The notes below the pieces were generated by a model. That model was not told the origin of the DNA. It saw nothing but the letters and a program-made list of their open reading frames with translations, and made no database searches. DNA of 64,000 bases. It comes from Shewanella marisflavi (lineage in GTDB: Bacteria; Pseudomonadota; Gammaproteobacteria; Enterobacterales; Shewanellaceae). The translations under genes and the position numbers were made by a program. The stretch's first letter is position 1, and each line of letters opens with the position of its first letter. Positions 49,129 through 57,375 of this stretch are shown here, in pieces. Location: positions 1-64,000 of the forward strand of contig NZ_JAKIKX010000009.1 in the NCBI RefSeq assembly GCF_023283925.1. The letters run 5' to 3'.

Positions 49129-51120
49129 TTAGCTGCGCAGGCTCTCTATCAGATAGTTGAGGCTGGGGCTCTCTTCTAAGTTACTGCTCGGGAAGAAGTT
49201 ATACTTAGGAGGCACAAGCCAGTCCCGCTGCACCAGCTCATCGAGCAGATCCAAATACTGCACACTGGTCTTGCCCACAAGGAGGTTGTCCAGGCTGCGA
49301 GTATGAGATAGATGCAGCATCTCCAGGAAGCCGCTTAGATAGAGGTGATCCTTAGTGAAGCCGCCGCCGCGATAGACGCGGGCCGTGGTCACAAAGGCGT
49401 CGTCCTTATCCATCTCCAATTCATCTATCAGGTAGCAATAGGTGAGGTAGAAGTCCTGCTCTTTCAGCATAGAGTCCACCGCCAATACCCGACATGCCAA
49501 GGTATTCAGGCGTGAGTGCGCCATAAAGCCTGCCTTGAGCTCTGCTAAGATAGCAAGCCCTTCCTGGGTATAGGTTGAGCCTGGTAGTCCCAGACGTAAG
49601 ACCTTAAGGGATTGCTGCTTGGCGTTAAGCGTGGTGGCCATATGTACCCCCAGCTCATGCTGGATCAAGCGCTGCACTTCGCTCTCATGAAATTGGGCAT
49701 GGCTGCTGATCGCCAGCTGGGCAGGATTTGAGCTCACCATGGCACGGGCAACTATGGTGCCGCTAAGGCCTATCTTACAGCGCATATCCCACTGCTCGGC
49801 GCGCTGTTTCATCATCTGGCACACTTGCTGAGGGTCAAGGGCAGGCCCCTTATCTTCCGGGATCTCCTTGGCATATAACAGGAACTTGGCGTTAGCGATG
49901 GCACTTGGCTGTGGCCGGCCATGATAACGTAGAGAGTTATAGACAAAACCCTCCTGGCCGACACTGGTGAGCAGATCTATCTGCTCGCCCAGCTTATTGA
50001 CGATATCCTTGTAGAGCTGCTTAAGCGCGGGATCGGCGATATTATCTATGGGCAGACGGTAGAGACGGTACTTAAATTCGTTAGCGTCTATTGGCAGCTG
50101 ACGATAGGCAAAGTTAGGCTTATAGCGACTCGGCGCCTTCATGAAGCGTCGACGTTCGGCCGCCAGGTTGGTCGGATTGACATACTTTAAGGTGTCGACC
50201 TTCTGCGCCAGGCGGAACAGGGCGGCATCTATCTCCAGCACCTCTGGTTCGATGGCACTGCTTAGCATGTCGGCGCGGCGGGTCTTGCTTTGACGATTGA
50301 GCTTACGCTGAAAGTAGGCGCTGGTGGCGCTAAAGGCGTTCTTCAGTCCAAGCTTGAGATCGTCCAGTACTATGGGATAGACCTCGCCGGTCAACTCATC
50401 CATAAACACCTTTTTGATCTCCGTCGGCAGCACTAAGGTGCGGTCGAAGCGGGCGTTGGTGTGGGCGATCAGATAGCCGCGGCCCTCGAAGGCCACATCC
50501 AGCTCGGCATCCACCTCGACATTGGGTAGGGTGATGGTTTTCAGCTCGCGCTTAAACTTGTGCACTACGCTACCCCAGCGCTCCATATCGATCTGCGAGG
50601 TGCCTATGTTAAATACTGGCGTCGGCTTTTCGATGCGCTTGTAGTTGTAAGAATGCAGATCGAACACGACGACCATGCCGAACATACTTTCTAACTTGGC
50701 GATCAGTGCCTCGTAGAGTTGATAGAACTCCTGATGCTTGGCGTGACTGATGGCGCGCTGTTTAGCGCTTAGCGGCTTGCGCCATACCTGCTTCATCCAG
50801 GCGGATTTGTAATAGGTACTCAGGCTCTTAGGGCGATTGAGATCGTACTCGAAGCGCGAATCGCAGCCCGCCAGCGTGATCGGCTGAGAGGCAATAACCT
50901 CATCGGTAAAGGGATCTTCTTCGAAGTAACGTTCCTCGGCACTGAGCTGACATAACTTTATCAGCTCGGGGCGCAAGTTGTGCCCCGCGTGGATCGCGGT
51001 GCACACAACGGGCAGATACTCTTGGATGGTGATAACGCAGCCGGAGGAGGCCAGCTGGCCTGAAAATGTCTCCCCGCGTTTAATCAGGGAGAGCATTTGG
51101 TCGAGACTATAGGTTTGCAT
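49129..51120 (-). CDS. Fusion of an N-formylglutamate-amidohydrolase-like domain with a DUF1704 (QEGLA/MATCAP-like) metalloprotease
   Basis: A 663-residue two-domain soluble protein. The N-terminal part (about 20-260) resembles N-formylglutamate amidohydrolases, with AIHAGHN (42-48) and VVFDLHSYNY (151-160). The C-terminal part (about 290-660) is DUF1704, with a zinc-protease HExxxH motif (HELGVH, 488-493) and the name-giving QEGLA at 519-523 supplying a likely third ligand, Glu520. Eukaryotic relatives (MATCAP) are tyrosine carboxypeptidases. The database name of flavohaemoglobin expression modulator is not a demonstrated function here. Its start overlaps the preceding ATP-grasp gene by 14 bp, so the two are coupled. 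The substrate is unknown. Confidence 0.8.
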   Translation of the reverse strand: MQTYSLDQMLSLIKRGETFSGQLASSGCVITIQEYLPVVCTAIHAGHNLRPELIKLCQLSAEERYFEEDPFTDEVIASQPITLAGCDSRFEYDLNRPKSLSTYYKSAWMKQVWRKPLSAKQRAISHAKHQEFYQLYEALIAKLESMFGMVVVFDLHSYNYKRIEKPTPVFNIGTSQIDMERWGSVVHKFKRELKTITLPNVEVDAELDVAFEGRGYLIAHTNARFDRTLVLPTEIKKVFMDELTGEVYPIVLDDLKLGLKNAFSATSAYFQRKLNRQSKTRRADMLSSAIEPEVLEIDAALFRLAQKVDTLKYVNPTNLAAERRRFMKAPSRYKPNFAYRQLPIDANEFKYRLYRLPIDNIADPALKQLYKDIVNKLGEQIDLLTSVGQEGFVYNSLRYHGRPQPSAIANAKFLLYAKEIPEDKGPALDPQQVCQMMKQRAEQWDMRCKIGLSGTIVARAMVSSNPAQLAISSHAQFHESEVQRLIQHELGVHMATTLNAKQQSLKVLRLGLPGSTYTQEGLAILAELKAGFMAHSRLNTLACRVLAVDSMLKEQDFYLTYCYLIDELEMDKDDAFVTTARVYRGGGFTKDHLYLSGFLEMLHLSHTRSLDNLLVGKTSVQYLDLLDELVQRDWLVPPKYNFFPSSNLEESPSLNYLIESLRS

Positions 51121-52141
51121 TTTCTACCGCTTGACGATATGCACTCTTACGTTGCATCAATAGCTCTTTGGAGTTGATGATATTTTCGGCGAAATCGATC
51201 ACCTGCTTTTGCAGTCGTACGCGGTTAAGCTTGTTGATACGCGTGATGCCGCCTGGGCTGAGCACGTTAACCTCAACCAACTTATTACCGATCACATCCA
51301 GACCCGTAAAGTAGAGGCCGTCGCGCATCAGCTTAGGGCCAATGGCGGCGCACAGTTCACGTTCTTCACGTGTAATAGTGTGTTTGACCACGCTGCCACC
51401 GGCGTGGACGTTAGATCTAAACTCGCCACTGGCTGGGACACGGCGCATGGCGCCAATGGGTTCACCATTGAGCATCAGAATGCGCTTGTCACCCTCTTCT
51501 GCACCTTCGATATAGTCCTGCAGAATCACATAGTTGCTCTGCTCTTCAGTGCCTATGTAGAAGTCCAGCAGCGAGCTGAAATTTTGGCGAGCGCTTTTTT
51601 CGATCACGATAACGCCATGACCACCGAAGCCATTGAGGGGCTTAAGGATCATCTTATCGCTTTCACTTTCTTCCAGCACCCTTTGCAGGTAGTCGCGATT
51701 TTTCGACACATGGGTGGTGGGAATATATTGGCTCGCGGCACCGCTCATGCTGGCGGTGTAAAGTTTGTTGTTGGCGACCCTGAGGCCTTCAAGATCATTG
51801 ATGATCAGGGTGTCGCCTTTGACCGAATCTAAGAAGTTTAACGCTAGGTTATCCAGCGGTGGGTTAGCGCGCATAAAAATACAATCAAAGCCAGCCATGG
51901 GCAGGCGCGCTTTATGAAATTCGGCGGAGCGGTAAAAACGTGGAATGTTATCCGATATTTTCATCCCTTTTTTGATGATTTGACAAAACCCGTAGACACT
52001 ACTGTCACGAATGGTCAGCCCACTGGTCGTGGTGATGGCAACGGTATGACCACGCTGCGCGCACTCATGAACTAATCTTAGGGTGGTATCGCTCTCTGGA
52101 TCGATACGCTCCCACGGGTACATCAAAAAGCAGATGTGCAT
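51107..52141 (-). CDS. Glutathione-synthetase-like ATP-grasp ligase
   Basis: A 344-residue ATP-grasp protein of the GshB/RimK group, forming amide bonds between a carboxylate and an amine. Motifs visible are MILKPLNGFGGHGVIVIEK (about 163-181, P-loop-like), GDKRILMLNGEPIGAMRR (central) and GLDVIGNKLVEVNVLSPGGI (metal ligands Glu and Asn). True gshB pathway genes such as gshA are not adjacent. It sits 3 bp behind maoP and overlaps the FGase/QEGLA protein gene, so it likely serves a dedicated ligase reaction opposed or completed by that hydrolase. The substrate is unknown. Confidence 0.85.
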   Translation of the reverse strand: MHICFLMYPWERIDPESDTTLRLVHECAQRGHTVAITTTSGLTIRDSSVYGFCQIIKKGMKISDNIPRFYRSAEFHKARLPMAGFDCIFMRANPPLDNLALNFLDSVKGDTLIINDLEGLRVANNKLYTASMSGAASQYIPTTHVSKNRDYLQRVLEESESDKMILKPLNGFGGHGVIVIEKSARQNFSSLLDFYIGTEEQSNYVILQDYIEGAEEGDKRILMLNGEPIGAMRRVPASGEFRSNVHAGGSVVKHTITREERELCAAIGPKLMRDGLYFTGLDVIGNKLVEVNVLSPGGITRINKLNRVRLQKQVIDFAENIINSKELLMQRKSAYRQAVENANL

Positions 52142-52144
52142 TCT

Positions 52145-52504
52145 TTAAGCAACCTCATCTTCAGGGTGAGATTCCACATACTCAAACTGATCAACACGCT
52201 TGTTATTCGTGCTGTTTAGGGTGTGGAACTTTTTTGGCTCTCGGGTAAGCTTGGTGTATTTCAACCATACATGCTCAAGCTTGGTATTAGCCTTGTTGGG
52301 GTGTTTTAGGACCTTAACAAAGTGTTTTTCCTCTGCAGTTTCAGGCTCAAGATCGCCTGCTTCAAAGGCTTGCATAGTGTCGCCATATAGGCTCAACAAT
52401 TCAGCTTCAGACAAGGTAAACTCTCCGGACTTACTAAAGCCGCGGGGAAAGTTTTTGTCATCAAAAAAACGCTTTTGACCAAAACGAAATGACTCTTCTG
52501 ACAT
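52145..52504 (-). CDS. maoP: Macrodomain Ori organisation protein MaoP (DUF413/YifE)
   Basis: A 119-residue soluble protein matching E. coli YifE/MaoP: RFFDDKNFPRGFSKSGEFTLSEAELL at the N-terminus and a conserved KFHTL near the C-terminus. MaoP constrains mobility of the Ori macrodomain together with a nearby site (maoS) in E. coli. As in E. coli it is divergent from hdfR. Here it leads an operon with the ATP-grasp ligase (3 bp gap), which E. coli lacks. Confidence 0.9.
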   Translation of the reverse strand: MSEESFRFGQKRFFDDKNFPRGFSKSGEFTLSEAELLSLYGDTMQAFEAGDLEPETAEEKHFVKVLKHPNKANTKLEHVWLKYTKLTREPKKFHTLNSTNNKRVDQFEYVESHPEDEVA

Positions 52505-52624
52505 AACAACCTCTCACTGTGATAGCAACGCTGTAACTACAGGGTTTTTCGATCGCGAAATTATGATTTTTGTCGTCAAAAGAGAAACAAAACTTTTTTA
52601 TCGTCACCATTAGGATTAGTTGTT

Positions 52625-52653
52625 ATTCTCTCGGTGAAATTGACTGAGAGAAT
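52625..52653 (+). promoter_or_regulatory. Inverted repeat overlapping the hdfR ribosome binding site
   Basis: ATTCTCTC (52625-52632) and GAGAGAAT (52646-52653) are perfect 8-bp inverted arms 13 bp apart, ending three bases before the hdfR ATG. The right arm includes the Shine-Dalgarno-like GAGAGA. It could be a LysR autoregulatory operator or an RNA hairpin that hides the ribosome binding site. Confidence 0.5.
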
Positions 52654-52656
52654 AAA

Positions 52657-53541
52657 ATGGACGTCAAAGTATTTAAAACCTTTCTAGAAGTGGCCAGAAC
52701 CCGTCATTTCGGCCGTGCGGCGGAGAATCTATATATCACTCAGGCGGCGGTGAGTGCCCGAATTAAGCAGCTGGAATCCTTCTTCGATTCCGCCCTGTTT
52801 GTGCGCAATCGCAATAGCATACAGCTTACCACTTCGGGTGAGCGACTGGTGCCTTATGCTGAGGTGATGGTGAGTACTTTAGAGCAGGCAAAGAACGAGC
52901 TGGCTTTGACCAATCACAAGGCGTTGCAGTTGACCATGGCAGGTACTCCCAATATCTGGGATGCCTACCTTCAGCACTGCCTGAGTAAGGTGACCGACGC
53001 CTTCGGCGGTTATGGCTTTCTGGCCGAGGCGCTCAGTCGTGAACAGTTAAATCGTAACCTGCTGGAGCGCACCTTAGATATGGCCTTCGCGTTCGACCCG
53101 CTTAAGTCGGAGGAGTTGGTGTGTAAGCAGGTGGCCGATCTTATTCTGGTGCTGGTTTCTACCCAGCCCTGCGATCAGGCCCAGGCGCTGAGTCAAAAAT
53201 ATGTTTATGTGGATTGGGGAACACGCTTCGCTTCGGAGCATGCCGAGCGTCACTATCGTATGCCACCACCTTATTTAAGAACCTCCACCGGACGTATCGC
53301 GCTGGATTTTATCTTGGATAAGGCGGGGGCGGCTTATCTGCCGCTGTCGATCGTTGAGCCCTTTTTACAATCTAAACAGCTTTATCGGGTCGAAGGGGTC
53401 GAGCCTTGGAACCGCCCCATCTATCTTTCCTATCGCAAAGACAGTGGATCCCTTGAGGCGATCATCAAGATTGAGGAACTGGTTAAGGAGATCGACCCAC
53501 TAACGGCCTTTAGCCTGCAGCAGATAGGTCAACTGGGTTAA
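52657..53541 (+). CDS. hdfR: LysR-family transcriptional regulator HdfR
   Basis: A 294-residue LysR regulator. The N-terminal helix-turn-helix VFKTFLEVARTRHFGRAAEN, then TQAAVSARIKQLE, is close to E. coli HdfR, a repressor of flhDC. The effector domain is C-terminal. The divergent maoP neighbour supports the orthology. In a Shewanella, which lacks flhDC-type control in most species, its targets may differ. Confidence 0.87.
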   Translation: MDVKVFKTFLEVARTRHFGRAAENLYITQAAVSARIKQLESFFDSALFVRNRNSIQLTTSGERLVPYAEVMVSTLEQAKNELALTNHKALQLTMAGTPNIWDAYLQHCLSKVTDAFGGYGFLAEALSREQLNRNLLERTLDMAFAFDPLKSEELVCKQVADLILVLVSTQPCDQAQALSQKYVYVDWGTRFASEHAERHYRMPPPYLRTSTGRIALDFILDKAGAAYLPLSIVEPFLQSKQLYRVEGVEPWNRPIYLSYRKDSGSLEAIIKIEELVKEIDPLTAFSLQQIGQLG

Positions 53542-53570
53542 CCTTCTTGGATTGGATGAGAGGGGGCCGG

Positions 53571-53687
53571 CTAATCGTCGGCCTCCTCTTTTTGTTTGCG
53601 CTTGATGGCAATGGCGATACACAGGGCGGCGCCACCCCAGGTGAGCGCCAAGGCAAACAACATCATGATAAAGGCACTCTGGCTCAT
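53571..53687 (-). CDS. MetS-type small subunit of an NSS transporter (38 aa)
   Basis: A very short gene (38 codons) with one membrane helix and a charged C-terminus. It begins MSQSAFIMMLFALALTWGG, includes ALCIAIAIKRK, and ends EEADD. The start has a strong ribosome binding site (GGAGG, 7 nt upstream) and overlaps the stop of the upstream transporter as ATGA. This matches the methionine/alanine importer small subunit family (MetS), which is needed for activity of the NSS partner in Corynebacterium. Confidence 0.85.
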   Translation of the reverse strand: MSQSAFIMMLFALALTWGGAALCIAIAIKRKQKEEADD

Positions 53688-55195
53688 CTTTTACCTCCTG
53701 GGTGTTGATCTGGATAGCCTGGCGACTTGCTGGTGAAGTTGATCAGTATGGCGAAGAAAAGCATGGTGCCCACCAAGCCCCAGCCTAAGATCAATTGATC
53801 GGCTATCGGATAGTCGCCATAACCATCGACCAAAGTGTTGTAGAGATTCTTCATTAATATGGTGGCTAAGATCGCTGGGCTGATAAAGCGCAGGCAGATC
53901 ACAAACCAGCTGCCCACTTTAAACTCAGAGCTTTCGTTGGCGTGTTGGTGGATAACCGTGACCTTTAATAACCAAGTGATGATCAGCAGCTCGACCAAAC
54001 AACTGAGCAAGAGAGCAATATTGTTAATAAAGTAGTCCACCAGATCCAACAGCAAGAGACCGCCATTGGTCGCAAACGCCATGGAGACCAGATAGCCTAG
54101 GCTACACACCATTATCGCAGCTACTTTTCGTGGCAGATGAAACTTGTCGATAACGGCGCTGGTGACCGCTTCTATGATAGAGATATGGGAGCTTAGCCCG
54201 GCGATCACCAGGGCGATAAAGAAGAGGGGCCCGAGAATATAGGGCGCCGGCATCAAGTTGATGGCGGTGGGGATGGTGACAAAAGCCAGTCCTATGCCTG
54301 AACTCACCACCTCAGTCAGTGGCTTCATCTGCTCCTCGGCCATATAGCCCAGCACACCGAAGATTAAGATCCCCGCTAAAATAGAGAAGCCGCAGTTGAT
54401 CAGCACCGTCATAAAGGCGTTGTTATTGATGTCAGCCTTGGTCGGCAGATAGCTGGAGTAGGCCAGCATGATGGCAAAGCCAACACTGAGGGTAAAGAAT
54501 ATCTGCCCATAGGCGGCAGACCAGACCTGGGCATCGAGCAGGCGGCTAAAGTCAGGTTCAAACAGATAGTTGAGCCCGGATAGCGCCCCTGGCAGAAACA
54601 ATATACGGCCGATCAGCACCAGCACCATGATAAACAGTATGGGCATCATGATCTTGTTGGCTCGTTCAATTCCTCCCTTTACCCCGCTAAAGACGGCAAG
54701 GAAGGTCATTAGCCAGGCGATACTCATGGAGAGAGAAATGCCCAGCTGAAATTCTCCCAGATGGGACGGCGAGTTGTTGCCCAGTTTAAGATACTGATTA
54801 AAGAAGAAGTCGTTAGGATTATCGCCCCAAGCCTGGCTGAAGGAGAAGCCGAGATAGGAGAGAGTCCAGCCGATGACGGCTACATAGTAGACGGCGATCA
54901 CCGCGGCGATAAACACCTGAAACCAGCCGAGCCATTCGAGTTTTATGCCTAGGGTGTGTCCTAGCTGGGCGAAGATGCGTGGCGAGGTCTTCTTTATCTT
55001 ATGGCCCAGGCTAAACTCCATAATCATAAAGGGGATACCAGCGGTTATCATGGCAAACAGGTAAGGAATAAAGAAGGCGCCGCCACCATTTTCATAGGCC
55101 ATATAGGGGAAACGCCAGATGTTACCCAGGCCAATAGCTGAGCCGACGGCAGCCAAAATAAAACCTACCCTAGAGTTCCACTGCTCTCGCTTCAT
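53684..55195 (-). CDS. Neurotransmitter:sodium symporter family (NSS) amino-acid transporter
   Basis: A 503-residue, eleven- to twelve-helix protein. The N-terminal signature SRVGFILAAVGSAIGLGNIW and FPYMAYENGGGAFFIPY identify the sodium/substrate-binding half of the NSS (SNF) family. It probably imports an amino acid with sodium; the presence of the MetS-type subunit suggests methionine or alanine. It ends in an ATGA overlap with the small-subunit gene. Confidence 0.93.
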   Translation of the reverse strand: MKREQWNSRVGFILAAVGSAIGLGNIWRFPYMAYENGGGAFFIPYLFAMITAGIPFMIMEFSLGHKIKKTSPRIFAQLGHTLGIKLEWLGWFQVFIAAVIAVYYVAVIGWTLSYLGFSFSQAWGDNPNDFFFNQYLKLGNNSPSHLGEFQLGISLSMSIAWLMTFLAVFSGVKGGIERANKIMMPILFIMVLVLIGRILFLPGALSGLNYLFEPDFSRLLDAQVWSAAYGQIFFTLSVGFAIMLAYSSYLPTKADINNNAFMTVLINCGFSILAGILIFGVLGYMAEEQMKPLTEVVSSGIGLAFVTIPTAINLMPAPYILGPLFFIALVIAGLSSHISIIEAVTSAVIDKFHLPRKVAAIMVCSLGYLVSMAFATNGGLLLLDLVDYFINNIALLLSCLVELLIITWLLKVTVIHQHANESSEFKVGSWFVICLRFISPAILATILMKNLYNTLVDGYGDYPIADQLILGWGLVGTMLFFAILINFTSKSPGYPDQHPGGKR

Positions 55196-55351
55196 CTATC
55201 ACCTCAAGCCCTGCGCCTTGTACAGATAATTCTAGACCTTAATACTCAGGTGAGAGCGGAAATTTCCACAGATTATGCGGGGTTATATTGTGCGTTCGAC
55301 CAATAGGGTCAAGATGTTAGCGCTTTAGTACGGGAATTGCTGCGTGGTTCT

Positions 55352-56305
55352 CTATCGCTTGACGGCTTGGCGTTCCACTGCTTTCAGTTGCTGGTAGATT
55401 ACCAGGTTTTCAGGTGTCGCTATGCCATGGCTTTCGGCGCGGCGAAGCAGATAACCTGTGATCGCTTCTATCTCTGTCTGGCGACCGTGATGAATGTCCT
55501 GATGCATGGAGGAGTAGTTACTGGCCGTTAGCGCTATCACCTGATATACACGTTCAATTAGCTCAGTTTTGTCGAGCGGGATTTGCTCGGCGCTTGCCAC
55601 TGTGACCACCTCGTCGATAAGCCTTAAGATGCTTGGCCTATAATGCTCATCGGCCAGATCGCCGTTGTGACAGTCATTGATGGCGGTCAGCGGGTTGATA
55701 GCGATGTTGATGGCGAGTTTCTGCCACAGCATAGGCAGAATGGGCTCACACCACTGACTATTAGCGATAGCTCTTAGTAAGGCTTGGCGTGTCGCTGCTG
55801 GCAAAGCCGGCCCTTGTGCGTGACCCAGTTGAGTTAGACCCGCACCAGTTTGTCTTATCTGCCACTTGGCCAGCCTCAATGCTCCCTGAGAAGTGGTTCC
55901 CAGGCTTAAGCCTCGACCATTTAGCTTATCGGCGAGCTGCTGATGGGGCCCAAGGCCGTTGTGAAGCAGTAAGATATGGGCATGGGGATTTAAGTTATCA
56001 AGGCATGGCAATAGGGCGTCCTCGACTTGATAAGCCTTAACACAGACGATAAGCAGTTTGCAGGCATTTAGGGCTGAGCTATTGATAAGGCATGCCTCTC
56101 GCTCAATGGTGACACCGTTTAAACCGGTGAAGGTTAAGCTTTGGCTTGCGGCGAGCCCCTCTCTTGCCATCAATACTGGCTTGAGATCATGGGCGGACAG
56201 CTGGTGGAAGATCAACTGACCTATCGCGCCAGCCCCGAGGATCACTATTTCACCTTGTGACTCGCCCAGAGAGTCGCCTAGAAGAGAGGTCGCCGCAGAT
56301 TTCAT
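55352..56305 (-). CDS. panE: 2-dehydropantoate 2-reductase
   Basis: An NADPH-dependent reductase making pantoate for coenzyme A. The Rossmann motif IVILGAGAIGQLIFHQL is at about 20-37. The helical C-terminal domain has the active-site WQKLAINIAINPLTAI with the catalytic lysine. It has 317 residues, with an N-terminal extension of about 15 residues before the usual start. An internal start would be possible, but its ATG overlaps the VanZ gene stop (ATGA), supporting the annotated one. Confidence 0.88.
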   Translation of the reverse strand: MKSAATSLLGDSLGESQGEIVILGAGAIGQLIFHQLSAHDLKPVLMAREGLAASQSLTFTGLNGVTIEREACLINSSALNACKLLIVCVKAYQVEDALLPCLDNLNPHAHILLLHNGLGPHQQLADKLNGRGLSLGTTSQGALRLAKWQIRQTGAGLTQLGHAQGPALPAATRQALLRAIANSQWCEPILPMLWQKLAINIAINPLTAINDCHNGDLADEHYRPSILRLIDEVVTVASAEQIPLDKTELIERVYQVIALTASNYSSMHQDIHHGRQTEIEAITGYLLRRAESHGIATPENLVIYQQLKAVERQAVKR

Positions 56306-56682
56306 GGCTGGCTGTTGGCTCCCGTTTTGGTGATCACACTGGCCTTAATATAGCGGCGATAGAGCCAGAGGCCGAAATAGAAGAGCAAAACGCCCATCAT
56401 ATCGGCAATAAAATCGGCGCTGGAGGCGCTGCGGTAGGGCAGGCGCGACTGTACCAGCTCGATAAACAGGGCGTACCCGGCCAATATGCCAGCCAGGCTG
56501 TACCATTTGGGCTCGAAAGCAAGATGGGTTAATAGCGCCAGAAAGAAGAAACTGCCCAGATGGCCAACCTTATCCATGTGAGGGATCATTTGAGGGTAGT
56601 TAGGGCGAGAGAATACCAGGTAGCTGATCACTATGATGGTGAGAAGTAGCGCTATTTTAAAAAAGGTTTTTCGAGAATTCAC
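56302..56682 (-). CDS. VanZ-family membrane protein
   Basis: A 126-residue protein with four hydrophobic helices and the VanZ-like pattern IPHMDKVGHLGSFFFLALLTH, then ALFIELVQSRLPYRSASSADFIADMMG. VanZ homologues are common in Shewanella outside any glycopeptide-resistance context, and their role is unclear. It is coupled to panE by ATGA. Confidence 0.83.
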   Translation of the reverse strand: MNSRKTFFKIALLLTIIVISYLVFSRPNYPQMIPHMDKVGHLGSFFFLALLTHLAFEPKWYSLAGILAGYALFIELVQSRLPYRSASSADFIADMMGVLLFYFGLWLYRRYIKASVITKTGANSQP

Positions 56683-56838
56683 GAGTCGCTTCAGTTAAGT
56701 GGTTTTGCCAATCATAGGAAAATGTCACCTTAAAGTCATTAAGAAACGCCCTTGGTTTTGCCAAGAATTTTTGGCGAATGCCGGTCTGAGCGGGTAAACT
56801 AGCGGGCAGATAAAGTGACTATAAAGAGGATGATAAAT

Positions 56839-57324
56839 ATGCCTTCGATGGATATCGTATCGGAAGTGAACGAAGTTGAACTGCGCAACGCCGTCGACAA
56901 TACCCGCCGTGAGCTGGATAGTCGTTTCGATTTTCGGGGTGTCGAGAGCGAGATCACCTATAAAGATCATCAGGTGACTCTGTCATCTGAATCAGATTTT
57001 CAGTGCCAGCAGTTAGTAGACATGCTGCGTAATCAGCTGAGTAAGCGTAACGTTGACCCCGCCTCTATGGATGTGGCCGATAAGGCGATTCATAGCGGTA
57101 AGACTTTCTCGCTCAAGGTGACCTTTAAAGAGGGGATCGACAGTCTGGTGGCCAAGAAGTTGGTGAAGCTGATAAAAGACAGCAAGCTTAAGGTGCAGGC
57201 CGCTATTCAAGGCGACTCGATTCGCGTCAGTGGTAAGAAGCGTGATGACCTGCAGGCGGTGATGGCCATTGCCCGCGAGTCCGATCTGGGCCAGCCTTTC
57301 CAGTTTAATAATTTCAGAGATTAA
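56839..57324 (+). CDS. yajQ: YajQ-family nucleotide-binding protein (UPF0234)
   Basis: A 161-residue protein beginning [21 protein letters not shown], as in the YajQ family. It continues with [11 protein letters not shown] and ends in [23 protein letters not shown]. Relatives bind RNA or GTP, and some bind c-di-GMP. I use the internal ATG at 56839, which matches the family; the upstream start adds eight residues. It is followed by a strong terminator. Confidence 0.93.
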   Translation: MPSMDIVSEVNEVELRNAVDNTRRELDSRFDFRGVESEITYKDHQVTLSSESDFQCQQLVDMLRNQLSKRNVDPASMDVADKAIHSGKTFSLKVTFKEGIDSLVAKKLVKLIKDSKLKVQAAIQGDSIRVSGKKRDDLQAVMAIARESDLGQPFQFNNFRD

Positions 57325-57341
57325 ACTGCTTACCTCATAAG

Positions 57342-57370
57342 AAAGCCCCGCTATTAAGTGGGGCTTTTTA
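57342..57370. terminator. Terminator between yajQ and ampG
   Basis: AAAGCCCCGC / GTGGGGCTTTTTA, a stem and T-run directly after yajQ; the ampG gene converges on it. Confidence 0.82.
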
Positions 57371-57375
57371 TTGGC

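Noticed and set aside
49129-51120. Functional reading as a regulator of flavohaemoglobin expression
   Set aside because: That is a database label carried by QEGLA proteins. The sequence shows a hydrolase-like domain plus an HExxxH metalloprotease domain, and no flavohaemoglobin gene is nearby.
53684-55195. Naming the NSS transporter after a specific substrate
   Set aside because: The family signature is clear but the substrate-binding residues do not allow me to decide. Only the small subunit hints at methionine or alanine.
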